Notes: generated by a model not told the origin, from the sequence alone. Shown: positions 1-7,579, counted from the stretch's first letter. The stretch: 9,378 bases of DNA from Acidobacteriota bacterium (GCA_003222935.1 QHXL01000233.1:1-9378); one strand, 5' to 3'. Numbers and translations: made by a program.

Positions 1-764
1 TTATCAAGGTTTCCAAGAAAAGCTGCGTTTAGCAACAACGGATGGTATCGGTAGTAAGTAATGTCTTCCTGTTGCAGCGGAACTTTCGGGTCGTGATAGT
101 TATAAAAAATCGCCTTTCGCTCTTCGAGCATCGGCACGCCCTGCCGGTGTACGCCCGAAGTATCAAACAGAAACGCTGTTCCCGCGCTTCCCGTCATTTC
201 AACTACGTCTTCATCAGTGAACCGTTCAACTTCATTATTGCGAACTGGTCGCGGATGTTGTTGTCGATGACTACCTCTGATGAAATTGAAAGCACCACTC
301 CGCACGTCAGTTAAGTACATCGCAAGCTTAACTTCTCGTGGTATGTTTGAAGTCTGACTCTGTTCGTACCAGGCATCCCCGTGCCACCCATGGAAGTCTC
401 GTTTGGTCGGTAAAGACTTCCAGCCCTTAGCCTCAGTGAGCGCGTACTCAGATCCCAGGTAACTGTCGAGTACTTTTTTTAGAAGTGGGTGAATTCCAAC
501 ATCAACAAACCCCTGGTCCAATAACAACACATCTTCAACCATGTGCCGGAATTGCTCAGTTCTCTGGTATCCCTCAAAATTATTCCAACGAACCCGACGC
601 AGCCTGGTATCAAATGCACGTTGCATTTGCTTCAACGTTTCTGGGCTAACGAGGTTGGGTAACATCACAATTCCATCTGTATCGAGCTTTGCGGCGAGAA
701 CCTCAGCGGCTTGAGTCTCACTCGACTTGAAAGCGCTATTAGAGATGTCGATGCTGTTCTTCAT
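1..764 (-). CDS. PhyH-like Fe(II)/2-oxoglutarate oxygenase, 3' end cut by window edge
   Basis: The open frame starts at ATG 764-762 and runs off the left edge without a stop, giving 254 complete codons. Residues fit the phytanoyl-CoA dioxygenase (PhyH) family of non-haem iron oxygenases: an HxD iron motif in 'WHGDAWY' (H128, D130), a distal iron-binding His in 'DTSGVHRQG' (H206), and a following Arg (R216 in 'EERKAIF') placed to bind 2-oxoglutarate. 'FIRGSH' (162-167) is also typical. The visible part covers nearly all of a usual 250-300 residue family member. It starts 14 bp after the stop of the deacetylase-like gene, so it is probably the last or a late gene of that operon. No clear Shine-Dalgarno precedes the ATG; an in-frame GTG at 782-780 overlapping the upstream stop is an alternative. 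Family members hydroxylate varied small molecules. The substrate here is unknown; a sugar, lipid or glycan modification is only inferred from context. A plus-strand frame at 42-314 is an antisense shadow. Confidence 0.88.
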   Translation of the reverse strand, partial: MKNSIDISNSAFKSSETQAAEVLAAKLDTDGIVMLPNLVSPETLKQMQRAFDTRLRRVRWNNFEGYQRTEQFRHMVEDVLLLDQGFVDVGIHPLLKKVLDSYLGSEYALTEAKGWKSLPTKRDFHGWHGDAWYEQSQTSNIPREVKLAMYLTDVRSGAFNFIRGSHRQQHPRPVRNNEVERFTDEDVVEMTGSAGTAFLFDTSGVHRQGVPMLEERKAIFYNYHDPKVPLQQEDITYYRYHPLLLNAAFLGNLD

Positions 765-778
765 TACCGGACTAACGT

Positions 779-1957
779 TCACGTCGATGTTACAAGCCTT
801 CCTTCTGTTTCCCACTCGGTCTTTGCTCTTGAGTTTTCCTGCATGATTGGTCTTAGCCGAAAATCGCGGTAGGCGTGGGGATTGCCAGAGTGACCTTGAA
901 GAGCGGCAAAGACCATGTTGTAGGCTTCCCGCGCGCTCGCAAAGTGTACTCGATACTCACCCGTTCGCTCACCATTTTCCAGAACTTGACTGAAAAAGCG
1001 ACGCGCCTTTCCCCCAATCATGGCGTCCTGGTCCTGTTCAAAAAAAGCATGACTGTAAAGCTTGATAAAAACCCATTCGGGTCGACCTTTGACGCTGATA
1101 CGGGCGTTTCTCCAGCGATAGAAGCGACGTAGATCCGATGAATAATTATCCGCCAGTGCACCATCATCGATTCGTGGGACGGGTAAGCCTTTCTTTCGTC
1201 TTGACCAGTCGAAGACCAGGGGACCTGTGAACATCATCGGCTTTCCTGGCTCATCGCCTACTGCGAGGTCAGGACCTGAGCGGTGTGGTCTTCGTTCAGT
1301 CAGCGAATTGCCACAGCGATAGAGCGCGTTTATCTTCGCGACCTGCGACTCATCGGGTGCAGACGGCAGTGTAAAATCCGCATAACATCCGGTATCTGCA
1401 AGAATCTGCATTTCGGAGTCAACTCCGCAGTATCTGCCACCGGCGGAATTTGCCAGCGCCCAGTTGCCGTGGACGAAGGCGTACTGAGGTTGGGACTCTG
1501 GTGTTTCTCGAGACAGGCATCGATGTTTATCTGCGAGGACATCTCGAAAGTCAGTTAACACTCGACGCGTATTTTCAGCGGTGTCTGGCTTGTCCACACC
1601 ATGATGGAAATGCACTTCCACTTCACCGAGCCCTTCATCTTGCATCGAGGCTAGCATATCCATCACATCAGTGTCGTATTGTTCGGCAGGAACGAAGTTG
1701 GTATGGCGAAACTTAGTACCATCGTGATCGCGTACTGCTTCACCTGTCTCGCGCGCAAGGGTATACCACTTTTCTAAAAGCCTCATGCCTTCCTGGCCAA
1801 CTCCGGGTTCGAAGTGATTCGCGACCAGAATGATCAAATCCTGGGGCTGCGACGAACTTTTTGGCCGGCTCATAAACTCCCCAAACCGCCAAAACGGATA
1901 ACGACTGAGCCACGGCAGTGACCACTTAAGCTTTTCGATTGTGCTGTCTGAATACAT
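779..1957 (-). CDS. Polysaccharide-deacetylase-like protein (divergent NodB-like fold)
   Basis: A 392-residue protein with no signal peptide, so probably cytoplasmic. Its pattern resembles a divergent carbohydrate esterase 4 / NodB-like barrel. A first strand ends in 'ANHFEPG' (46-52). A His-rich strand end 'EVHFHHG' (114-120) sits where NodB proteins carry the metal-binding HxxxH. Then come 'FVHGNW' (161-166), 'CYADFTLPSAPDESQ' (191-205), and a late strand 'FIKLYSHAF' (297-305) resembling the terminal catalytic His strand. The canonical 'FDDG' first motif is absent, with Asn-His in its place, so deacetylase activity is not assured; another metal-dependent hydrolase or lyase on a sugar is possible. 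It lies 38 bp after the methyltransferase and 14 bp before the PhyH-like gene, as an internal operon gene. The ATG at 1957 has no close Shine-Dalgarno; a GGAG lies 16 nt upstream, better spaced for an in-frame CTG at 1966. Family assignment is from remembered pattern only. Confidence 0.7.
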   Translation of the reverse strand: MYSDSTIEKLKWSLPWLSRYPFWRFGEFMSRPKSSSQPQDLIILVANHFEPGVGQEGMRLLEKWYTLARETGEAVRDHDGTKFRHTNFVPAEQYDTDVMDMLASMQDEGLGEVEVHFHHGVDKPDTAENTRRVLTDFRDVLADKHRCLSRETPESQPQYAFVHGNWALANSAGGRYCGVDSEMQILADTGCYADFTLPSAPDESQVAKINALYRCGNSLTERRPHRSGPDLAVGDEPGKPMMFTGPLVFDWSRRKKGLPVPRIDDGALADNYSSDLRRFYRWRNARISVKGRPEWVFIKLYSHAFFEQDQDAMIGGKARRFFSQVLENGERTGEYRVHFASAREAYNMVFAALQGHSGNPHAYRDFRLRPIMQENSRAKTEWETEGRLVTST

Positions 1958-1995
1958 CGGCTTCAGCCAAAAACTCCGCCAACATAGGTATAGTC

Positions 1996-2983
1996 TTAAT
2001 TGCCCGGTTTTTTCCCGACAATAAAGATACCGTCGACCAGCAGATCTTCATCAGAGGCATTTCTAAATCCACTACTCAAATTTGGCCGAATTTTGGCAAT
2101 CAAATCCATTAACCTCTCAGGCTTTCTATCCGGAGTCAACGGCAGTTGCAAATGAGGGTTAAGAGATTCCTGCCCGGTCAGACTTGCGGCAAAGATCTTA
2201 TAGTCGTAGCCCAGCTCCGACAATTTAGCCCGGTAGTACGAAACGAGCTTGCGATTAGGAATGCCCGAATCACTAGCCATTAACCGATAGACTGATTCTG
2301 AAATTGTTAAGAATGTAAGTGCCACTAAAGATCCCATAGTCACTGAGGTCGATCTTGTGGAGGATAAGTCCTCCTGGCGCTAAGAGTTTATCAGTCGCTT
2401 CAAAGATGGCGTCCGGTGCGTAAATTTCTTCGATTACGGCTCGAGATATTATTAGGTCAAACTTTCCTTCGTCGACGAGGAGCTGATCCGCAGCCGACTC
2501 GAGTTCCAGCCCGTGAACGGTGCGGAGTTTGTCGTCGTCGAGGTTGATTCCCGAATCAAGATTTATAGCTTCGTCAAAACGTTCCCGTTGCGATTGCGAC
2601 AACGACTCTCGTAGGCTTTTATAAATTGCTAACTGTTGGTCGGCATTCCTTTGCGAGTAAAACTTATCAACGCAAACCACTCGCGAGGCGCCCGCTGCAA
2701 GCAGCCGTAGCGCAAGTCCAACATTGTCGCCTGAACCTAATTCAAGAATGCGCTTACCTCGGAGGTGCTCCTCCGTCAAACCTGAGTATCTCAGATAGTC
2801 GACAAACTGAAGATCGATGTACGCAATACTCTCCGCCGTACTCTTTCCTCGGTGACTAGCTCCGTGTCCAGTCTCAATCCTTCCGGTCTTGAACTTCCTT
2901 CGGAGTCGCCAGTTGTCAAAGATCTTGTAACAAACAATCGTCGCCTTGGATTTCCTGGCTGAAGACTTGATGGCTTTTAACAT
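1996..2983 (-). pseudogene. Class I SAM-dependent methyltransferase, interrupted by a frameshift near 2320
   Basis: Frame one (2983 down to 2273) begins at ATG 2983 and holds the SAM-binding core: motif I 'LELGSGDNVG' (80-89), the acidic end of strand 2 in 'VVCVDKF' (D106), and 'FDLIISRAVIEEIY' with 'LLAPGGLILHKIDL' (175-213). After 'SDYGIFSG' (214-221) the sense is lost and the frame ends 15 residues later. The natural continuation, 'LTFLTISESVYRLMASDSG...' through 'DGIFIVGKKPGN', lies in the next frame from 2319 to 1996. The junction is at 2321/2319, in GGC-A-CTT. Family members as I recall them read 'HPLTFLT' here, so a 5-nt loss is one explanation; removing 1 nt or adding 2 would also restore frame. 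No homopolymer or slippery heptamer is present. The full product would be about 330 residues. It sits in the operon, 21 bp after the beta-helix gene and 38 bp before the deacetylase-like gene. It is either a recent pseudogene or an assembly error. The C-terminal part may bind the acceptor, so truncation would likely abolish function. Confidence 0.85.
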
Positions 2984-3004
2984 GATTGGGGATCGAAGAT
3001 TCTG

Positions 3005-5071
3005 TTACGGCAAGTTGCGCGACGTACTACGAGGCATACCGGTACCAGGAAGTTGTCGGACGAGTTCACTCATGTCAATTCCGGGATCTTTCCCGTCGGA
3101 TGACCTGTTCCTATAAGGACTAGCGGCTGACAAACCATAGCTGTCGTTAAGAAGATCGCTGAAGCCGATCTGAGAAAAGTTATTCTTTATCAACGAGAGC
3201 ATTCCACCGGGCCCCCATTCATTTCCTCTAACGCCTGCCTTTGCGAAATCTACTACAAGATTGTTTCGCCATATTCCCTGGGGCCAGCATGTACTCAACT
3301 TGCCATCAATAGCGCAACTCATTCCGTAGTTTGAATAGCCAATAATGTTATCGCGAAACTCAAATTGATTGGCAGGCAGTCCTTCCAAAATAATTGCGAC
3401 GTGGTAGCCGTCTTTTACGCCAAAGTCATTGATGACTGTGTTGTGTGCGATGGTCCAACCAGACCCACCTTTCATCTGGATCATGCTGGCGACATTCCTG
3501 GCGAAGTTATTATGAATCTGAATCTTTGTGGCTGGAGTTGTTGTGTGGAGCTCATCTTGAAGAGAGAGCACGGACATTCGCCCGGTTGTCTCATGCCACG
3601 GATCTTCGGGAGAATACCAGTTGTTTCGGAATACCAGGTTTGACGTAGTGGTCCATGGTGCCGTGCCATTCTGGTTTCGTGGAGTCACAGCCCAGTTTGC
3701 CGGATATCCAATCTGACGATTGCCTTCGAACAAGAATCGATTCACATTCTTGATTTCAAATCCACCCTTGGGGCTGTAATTCTTTTTCAGAAAAACGTCG
3801 TGGGCAAAGGCGGGATCCACATCAAAAGTGTTTCGACGAACCGTCACGTCGTTTATCAGGCCCTGGTCTCCATAGTTCCACGCTGCGGACTGGGGAGCCT
3901 GCTGCAAAGAATCGACCGAATAAGGTTTGAAAAACACTTCGTTGCCGGAAATCCTGGTAACAATTGCGGTCTCAAAACATTCAAATTTGTATGAGCCATC
4001 AGTTGTTATGGTGCCCTGGGGAGCAACAGTGTAGTTGCTTCCCGAAACGCCAGTAAGCCTCATAATGCTTCCGCTGCTGAGTTTGAGATAGCGACCTACA
4101 TCTGCAGCGGTCAGTGTTACGCCCGCGGTTCGCGTTAGCAAAGTGGATCCGTTTCTAACTGTTGCTTCTCCCTCAAGGCTAAAGCGAATGACAAGGCCCT
4201 CTCGAATTCCAGTAGTGTTGGAAAAGATGGCCGACGTCGTGGTCGCACTTCTGAGCGTCGCAACATTTAGGGGCGCTGTATCTCCGCCGCCAAGAAAAAA
4301 TCCGTTCCACCAAACATTGATGTAGTTGTCCTCGATTAGGATTGGACCCGGTCCACCTACCGAGAGTAATGCAGTCGTATCCATTTGGTAGACACTACTG
4401 CCACCAACTTGCTCGGGGTAATAATAGCCAACAAGAAAAACGTAGTTCCATTTGAACGTGAGATTGCGACCTTCAAACCAGACTGCTCTCATCGCTGAAC
4501 GATTGTAGTTTGTTCCAGTTTCCTTCTGGTGGAAGTAGCAGCGTTGGACAACGATGTCGTGAACCCCCGGCACAGAAATACCCAGATCAATAAGCGCATT
4601 GACAGTCTGGCGACCGGCGTTGTCTGTTATCTCCAAACCATCAAGTACCCACCATGCTGAGTTTGGAGCTGCGCGAAGGGCTGCATTTTGCTCACCTGAA
4701 ACTATCGCTCTGATACGAGCCATGCGTGGAGAGTCTGAGGGTGAAACACGACCTTGAGTTAACGATGAGGCACCGGACGAACGGATCGTAATCGGGCTGC
4801 TTTGAGTGCATTTTTTGTCAGGTAGTAGAAAATTGCCATCCCAACTTGCTCCGGACTGGAGCACCACACTGTCTCCACATTTTGCCGCATTGATTGCCGC
4901 TTGAAGGTTCTGTCCGGAATTAACCTCGATCGTTCTTGCCGTGTCCCCGGCAACACGACGGGACCGCACTTGCGTACTTTGTGGGTTTGACGTTCGAACC
5001 AAGACTAATGCAGCGAACATAACCACAAAGAACACCGTCGGGATTACAAATGCTTTAGACGAGCCCCTCAT
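3005..5071 (-). CDS. Exported right-handed parallel beta-helix protein with an inserted domain
   Basis: A 688-residue protein. Residues 8-25 form a hydrophobic N-terminal signal or signal-anchor after a short basic start, so it is exported or membrane-tethered. The mature part begins with the beta-helix cap 'LQAAINAAKCGDSVVLQSGA' (56-75), then 'WWVLDGLEI' (140-148), and many short coil repeats of the 'xIxxNxF/NNxx' type: 'ILIEDNYI' (244-251), 'VTVRRNTF' (409-416), 'FLFEGN' (446-451), 'IQIHNNF' (517-523), 'WTIAHNTV' (539-546), 'FEFRDNII' (570-577). This is the pectate-lyase-like fold of many polysaccharide lyases and epimerases. Residues about 266-406 interrupt the repeats and are absent from the neighbouring paralogue. 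'NYGMSCAIDGKLSTCWP' (581-597) has a likely disulfide pair (C586, C595), and 'SSDGKDPGID' (657-666) matches the paralogue's tail. The start is 12 bp after the stop of the upstream paralogue, so the two are cotranscribed. No catalytic residues can be assigned; structural or binding roles are equally possible. Confidence 0.85.
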   Translation of the reverse strand: MRGSSKAFVIPTVFFVVMFAALVLVRTSNPQSTQVRSRRVAGDTARTIEVNSGQNLQAAINAAKCGDSVVLQSGASWDGNFLLPDKKCTQSSPITIRSSGASSLTQGRVSPSDSPRMARIRAIVSGEQNAALRAAPNSAWWVLDGLEITDNAGRQTVNALIDLGISVPGVHDIVVQRCYFHQKETGTNYNRSAMRAVWFEGRNLTFKWNYVFLVGYYYPEQVGGSSVYQMDTTALLSVGGPGPILIEDNYINVWWNGFFLGGGDTAPLNVATLRSATTTSAIFSNTTGIREGLVIRFSLEGEATVRNGSTLLTRTAGVTLTAADVGRYLKLSSGSIMRLTGVSGSNYTVAPQGTITTDGSYKFECFETAIVTRISGNEVFFKPYSVDSLQQAPQSAAWNYGDQGLINDVTVRRNTFDVDPAFAHDVFLKKNYSPKGGFEIKNVNRFLFEGNRQIGYPANWAVTPRNQNGTAPWTTTSNLVFRNNWYSPEDPWHETTGRMSVLSLQDELHTTTPATKIQIHNNFARNVASMIQMKGGSGWTIAHNTVINDFGVKDGYHVAIILEGLPANQFEFRDNIIGYSNYGMSCAIDGKLSTCWPQGIWRNNLVVDFAKAGVRGNEWGPGGMLSLIKNNFSQIGFSDLLNDSYGLSAASPYRNRSSDGKDPGIDMSELVRQLPGTGMPRSTSRNLP

Positions 5072-5083
5072 ACTTCTAGTAAG

Positions 5084-6691
5084 TCAGTGTGCAGCACCTT
5101 GAACAGCTAAATTTGCTCCCGCGGAATCAAGTAACTGGAAATCGACTCCGGGATCCTTGCCGTCAGTTGCCCTTCCCTTAATTTTGCTTGTAGGCGAAAG
5201 TTGCCAGTTTCCATTCTGGTATCCTATGAAGCCCATCTGATCGAATGAACCCAGGATGAAATTCCCGAGTGGGAAAATGTTTTGAATCGCAGAACCGGCG
5301 TTGCCATTGTTCGCAATAATGTTGCCCTTGATTGCGACTCGCGGAAAACACTTGCAGACAGGACTATCTGAGCACGACGGACCTTCTACAAAACATACAA
5401 TCCCGTAAGCATTGTATTGAGCGATATTGTTGATGAATGAAAAACCGATAGTGGGTCTGCCATATCCTGAAACGATATTCCCGCTGTGTTGCACTGTATT
5501 GTGCGAAACAGTCACCGCCTCTCCACCATTGGTTTGGACGAAGTAGGTGGTATCGCTAGTCATTCCAAGGTCCAGGAAAAGATTGTTTTCTATTTTGATG
5601 CGTTTCGCTGTTTGACTGGGGAACCTGTCGTCACTTCCAAGAATATTGACTCCGGTACTAGCGTGTTTGATTATGTTGTTGGTAACTGCGATATCTTCAA
5701 GCGTGCTCCAGGGCGCTTTCCCGTCCTGATTGCGCACGGTCAAAACAACAGCGGTGACCCGAACTCCAGTATCCAGAAGATTACCGTCGATTGTTACTCG
5801 TCTCGCATTCTTCAACTCGATCAGTGTCTTTAGAGTTGCCTTTCCGGCCCACTCGGCCGGCTTGGCAAAGTAGTTTCTTCGGATCTCAATGTCAGCAGGA
5901 ACGAGTCCCTGAATGGCTGGATCAGCTCCACCAAAAAGCAAGTTCTCGGCGCCTCCTTCAATAAAGTTATTAACGATCCGAAATGGACCACTTCCGTTCC
6001 AACCACCAATTGCCTGAGTTTCGTCTCCCGCTCCAGCAAAACCCGAGATATAGGAATTCAGAATGGAGGTTTCACTGGTATTCAATGCAACCCCACGTCG
6101 GACCTTATTTAGCCCTGTAGAGTGAATGTAGCAACGATCGAAAATCAGATGATGTGGCAGTTGAGAGGCTGAAGTGTATTCAGATGCGCCCAGGTCAATT
6201 AGATTGTAGATGTAACTGGCATTGGATGTTGGGGTAAACTCGATTCCAATAAATTTGAAATGATGTGCTGAGGGAGCGGTGCCAAGCGCCTTGTCGCCAC
6301 CTGGCGAAACAATCTTCGGCATACCCCGACCATGAAGTTCGGGTTTCACTCGCTCACCTTCTTTGGGAATGCTTTCCAGATCTGATGTTCGAATGGTGAT
6401 GAAGTCCGCATCAGTATTAAATCCCGCACCTTTGTCAGGAAGAATAATTGGTCCAGTGAACGTGGCTCCCGACTGGAGAACGATCGTCTCCCCCTTCTTC
6501 GCACGGTTGATCGCACCCTGAAGATCGTCACCGGTTTTCAACATGCTTCCCGAGGCCGGTAAATTCGTGCGACGCTGGCGTGTTTGCACATTCGGATCCT
6601 GCGTCCGAGTTTTCACGAACCCGAAAACAATTAACGCCGCCAGTCCAACCACTGCGCCAGTTACTTTAATCATTCTGGGGATACCATTCAT
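5084..6691 (-). CDS. Exported right-handed parallel beta-helix protein, first gene of the minus-strand operon
   Basis: A 535-residue protein, the shorter paralogue of the next gene downstream. Residues 8-26 are a hydrophobic signal or anchor segment, followed by a polar Gln/Arg-rich linker. 'LQGAINRAKKGETIVLQSGA' (57-76) is the N-terminal beta-helix entry. Repeats follow: 'HLIFDRCYIH' (181-190), 'FRIVNNFIEGGAENLLFGG' (237-255), 'IEIRRNYF' (268-275), 'VTIDGNLL' (299-306), 'IAVTNNII' (334-341), 'IKIENNLF' (365-372), 'VTVSHNTV' (393-400), 'VAIKGNII' (452-459). 'RNQDGKAPWST' (320-330) matches 'RNQNGTAPWTT' in the paralogue, and 'TDGKDPGVD' (509-517) matches its tail. A Cys-rich loop holds C433, C440, C446 and C448. 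The fold suggests a secreted glycan-active or glycan-binding protein; whether it is a lyase, epimerase or structural protein cannot be told. ATG 6691 is the longest start and Met7 (6673) is an alternative giving a similar signal; neither has a clear Shine-Dalgarno. The gene reads away from the 105-bp divergent spacer. Confidence 0.85.
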   Translation of the reverse strand: MNGIPRMIKVTGAVVGLAALIVFGFVKTRTQDPNVQTRQRRTNLPASGSMLKTGDDLQGAINRAKKGETIVLQSGATFTGPIILPDKGAGFNTDADFITIRTSDLESIPKEGERVKPELHGRGMPKIVSPGGDKALGTAPSAHHFKFIGIEFTPTSNASYIYNLIDLGASEYTSASQLPHHLIFDRCYIHSTGLNKVRRGVALNTSETSILNSYISGFAGAGDETQAIGGWNGSGPFRIVNNFIEGGAENLLFGGADPAIQGLVPADIEIRRNYFAKPAEWAGKATLKTLIELKNARRVTIDGNLLDTGVRVTAVVLTVRNQDGKAPWSTLEDIAVTNNIIKHASTGVNILGSDDRFPSQTAKRIKIENNLFLDLGMTSDTTYFVQTNGGEAVTVSHNTVQHSGNIVSGYGRPTIGFSFINNIAQYNAYGIVCFVEGPSCSDSPVCKCFPRVAIKGNIIANNGNAGSAIQNIFPLGNFILGSFDQMGFIGYQNGNWQLSPTSKIKGRATDGKDPGVDFQLLDSAGANLAVQGAAH

Positions 6692-6726
6692 GTATTGCGG
6701 CAGGATTCAACCGAAACTATCAAAAA

Positions 6727-6756
6727 TTGACTTTGCCTGTACACAATCAGTATAAA
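6727..6756 (+). promoter_or_regulatory. Sigma70-type promoter for the plus-strand methyltransferase
   Basis: TTGACT (6727-6732) and TATAAA (6751-6756) are separated by 18 bp; each hexamer is one base off the consensus. It lies in the divergent spacer, with the expected transcript start near 6763, about 33 nt before the TTG start codon. On the opposite strand the same -10 area reads TATACT (6754-6749), which could serve the beta-helix operon, but I find no good -35 for it. Confidence 0.6.
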
Positions 6757-6785
6757 CACTTTCTGCTCTCAAATACGCCAGCGAT

Positions 6786-6790
6786 GGGGT
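6786..6790 (+). promoter_or_regulatory. Shine-Dalgarno-like GGGGT that supports the TTG start at 6797
   Basis: GGGGT ends 6 nt before TTG 6797. There is no ATG in the early part of the methyltransferase frame, so this G-rich element is the main reason to accept TTG as the start. It overlaps an out-of-frame ATG at 6784 that leads only to a 22-codon open frame. Confidence 0.45.
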
Positions 6791-6796
6791 CACAAA

Positions 6797-7579
6797 TTGG
6801 AACCTTCACTACAGGAATGGGAACAAGTCGAGCGCGAGCGCAGTGCCCATGAAGCGCTCCAAACATTATCAACCGATCCGCTTGAGGCCCCCAAAAATGT
6901 TGCCCGCTACCTTAATCCACCCTCCGACACGATCTATCCGTTGGAGTATGCCTGCCACCTTCTGGGAGACGTAAGTGGAAAGACAATTCTGGAATATGGT
7001 TGCGGCGACGGCGTAAACACGGTACTGCTGGCGAATCGGGGAGCGAAGGTTATTTCTCTGGATCTTTCAGCTGAGTTGGTGGACATTGCTCGCCGCAGGC
7101 TACAGGTTCACGGCATTACGTCGGGCGTCGACTTCATCGTTGGGTCAGCTCATGATGTTCCACTGCCTGACGCATCGGTTGACGTTGTTTTTGGAATTGC
7201 CATTCTGCACCATTTGGACCTTGCCCTGTCAGCCCGCGAGGTTCATCGCCTTTTAAAGAAAGGCGGGATCGCAATTTTTCAGGAGCCCGTTCGCAACTCC
7301 AGATTGATGCGTGCCTTCAGAAAGTTAGTACCAAACAGGTCTCCTGATATCTCCCCGTTCGAGCGCCCGCTAACTGATCAAGAACTCAAAGACTTCGCCG
7401 GTAATTCTTCTTCGTACCACTCGCGACCGTTTACTCTTCCGACATCAACTCTGTTGACGATGCTTCCCGGCCTTCACGACTCAAGCGCTAAATTCCTGGC
7501 ATGGGACGCGCGCATGCTGAGTTCGTTTCCTCCGCTCGAATACTTCTCATCGGTTAAAGTCATTTCGATGACAAAGTAG
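6797..7579 (+). CDS. Class I SAM-dependent methyltransferase (Methyltransf_11/25-like)
   Basis: A 260-residue soluble protein with a standard Rossmann methyltransferase core. Motif I is 'LEYGCGDG' (65-72). An acidic residue ends strand 2 in 'VISLDLS' (D89). 'GSAHDVPLPDASVDVVFG' (116-133) is the motif II region, 'AILHHLDL' (135-142) is motif post-II, and 'LLKKGGIAIFQEP' (152-164) is the motif III strand. The C-terminal third ('PFERPLTDQELKDF', 187-200) is typical of small-molecule or glycan/lipid methyltransferases of this group. The start is TTG: the frame has no ATG before residue 170 and a GGGGT lies 6 nt upstream. It is the only plus-strand gene here, divergent from the beta-helix operon with its own promoter, and convergent with the PEP-CTERM gene (19 bp between stops, no hairpin terminator seen). 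It shows little resemblance to the broken methyltransferase at 1996-2983 beyond the fold. The acceptor is unknown; modification of the exopolysaccharide or its precursor is a contextual guess. Confidence 0.87.
   Translation: MEPSLQEWEQVERERSAHEALQTLSTDPLEAPKNVARYLNPPSDTIYPLEYACHLLGDVSGKTILEYGCGDGVNTVLLANRGAKVISLDLSAELVDIARRRLQVHGITSGVDFIVGSAHDVPLPDASVDVVFGIAILHHLDLALSAREVHRLLKKGGIAIFQEPVRNSRLMRAFRKLVPNRSPDISPFERPLTDQELKDFAGNSSSYHSRPFTLPTSTLLTMLPGLHDSSAKFLAWDARMLSSFPPLEYFSSVKVISMTK

Noticed and set aside
42..314. Plus-strand open frame of 90 codons
   Set aside because: It lies antisense to the PhyH-like gene, whose minus-strand frame carries clear iron-binding motifs; the plus-strand product shows no recognisable feature.
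2310..2345. Programmed ribosomal frameshift in the methyltransferase
   Set aside because: No slippery heptamer, stimulatory hairpin or internal Shine-Dalgarno is seen at the junction; mutation or assembly error is simpler.
5486..5833. Plus-strand open frame of 115 codons inside the beta-helix gene
   Set aside because: Antisense shadow of repeat-rich coding sequence; no start signal and the minus-strand protein is clearly real.
6784..6852. Out-of-frame ATG before the methyltransferase as a leader peptide
   Set aside because: Its 22-codon frame overlaps the TTG-started gene, has no Shine-Dalgarno of its own and shows no attenuator-type residue run.
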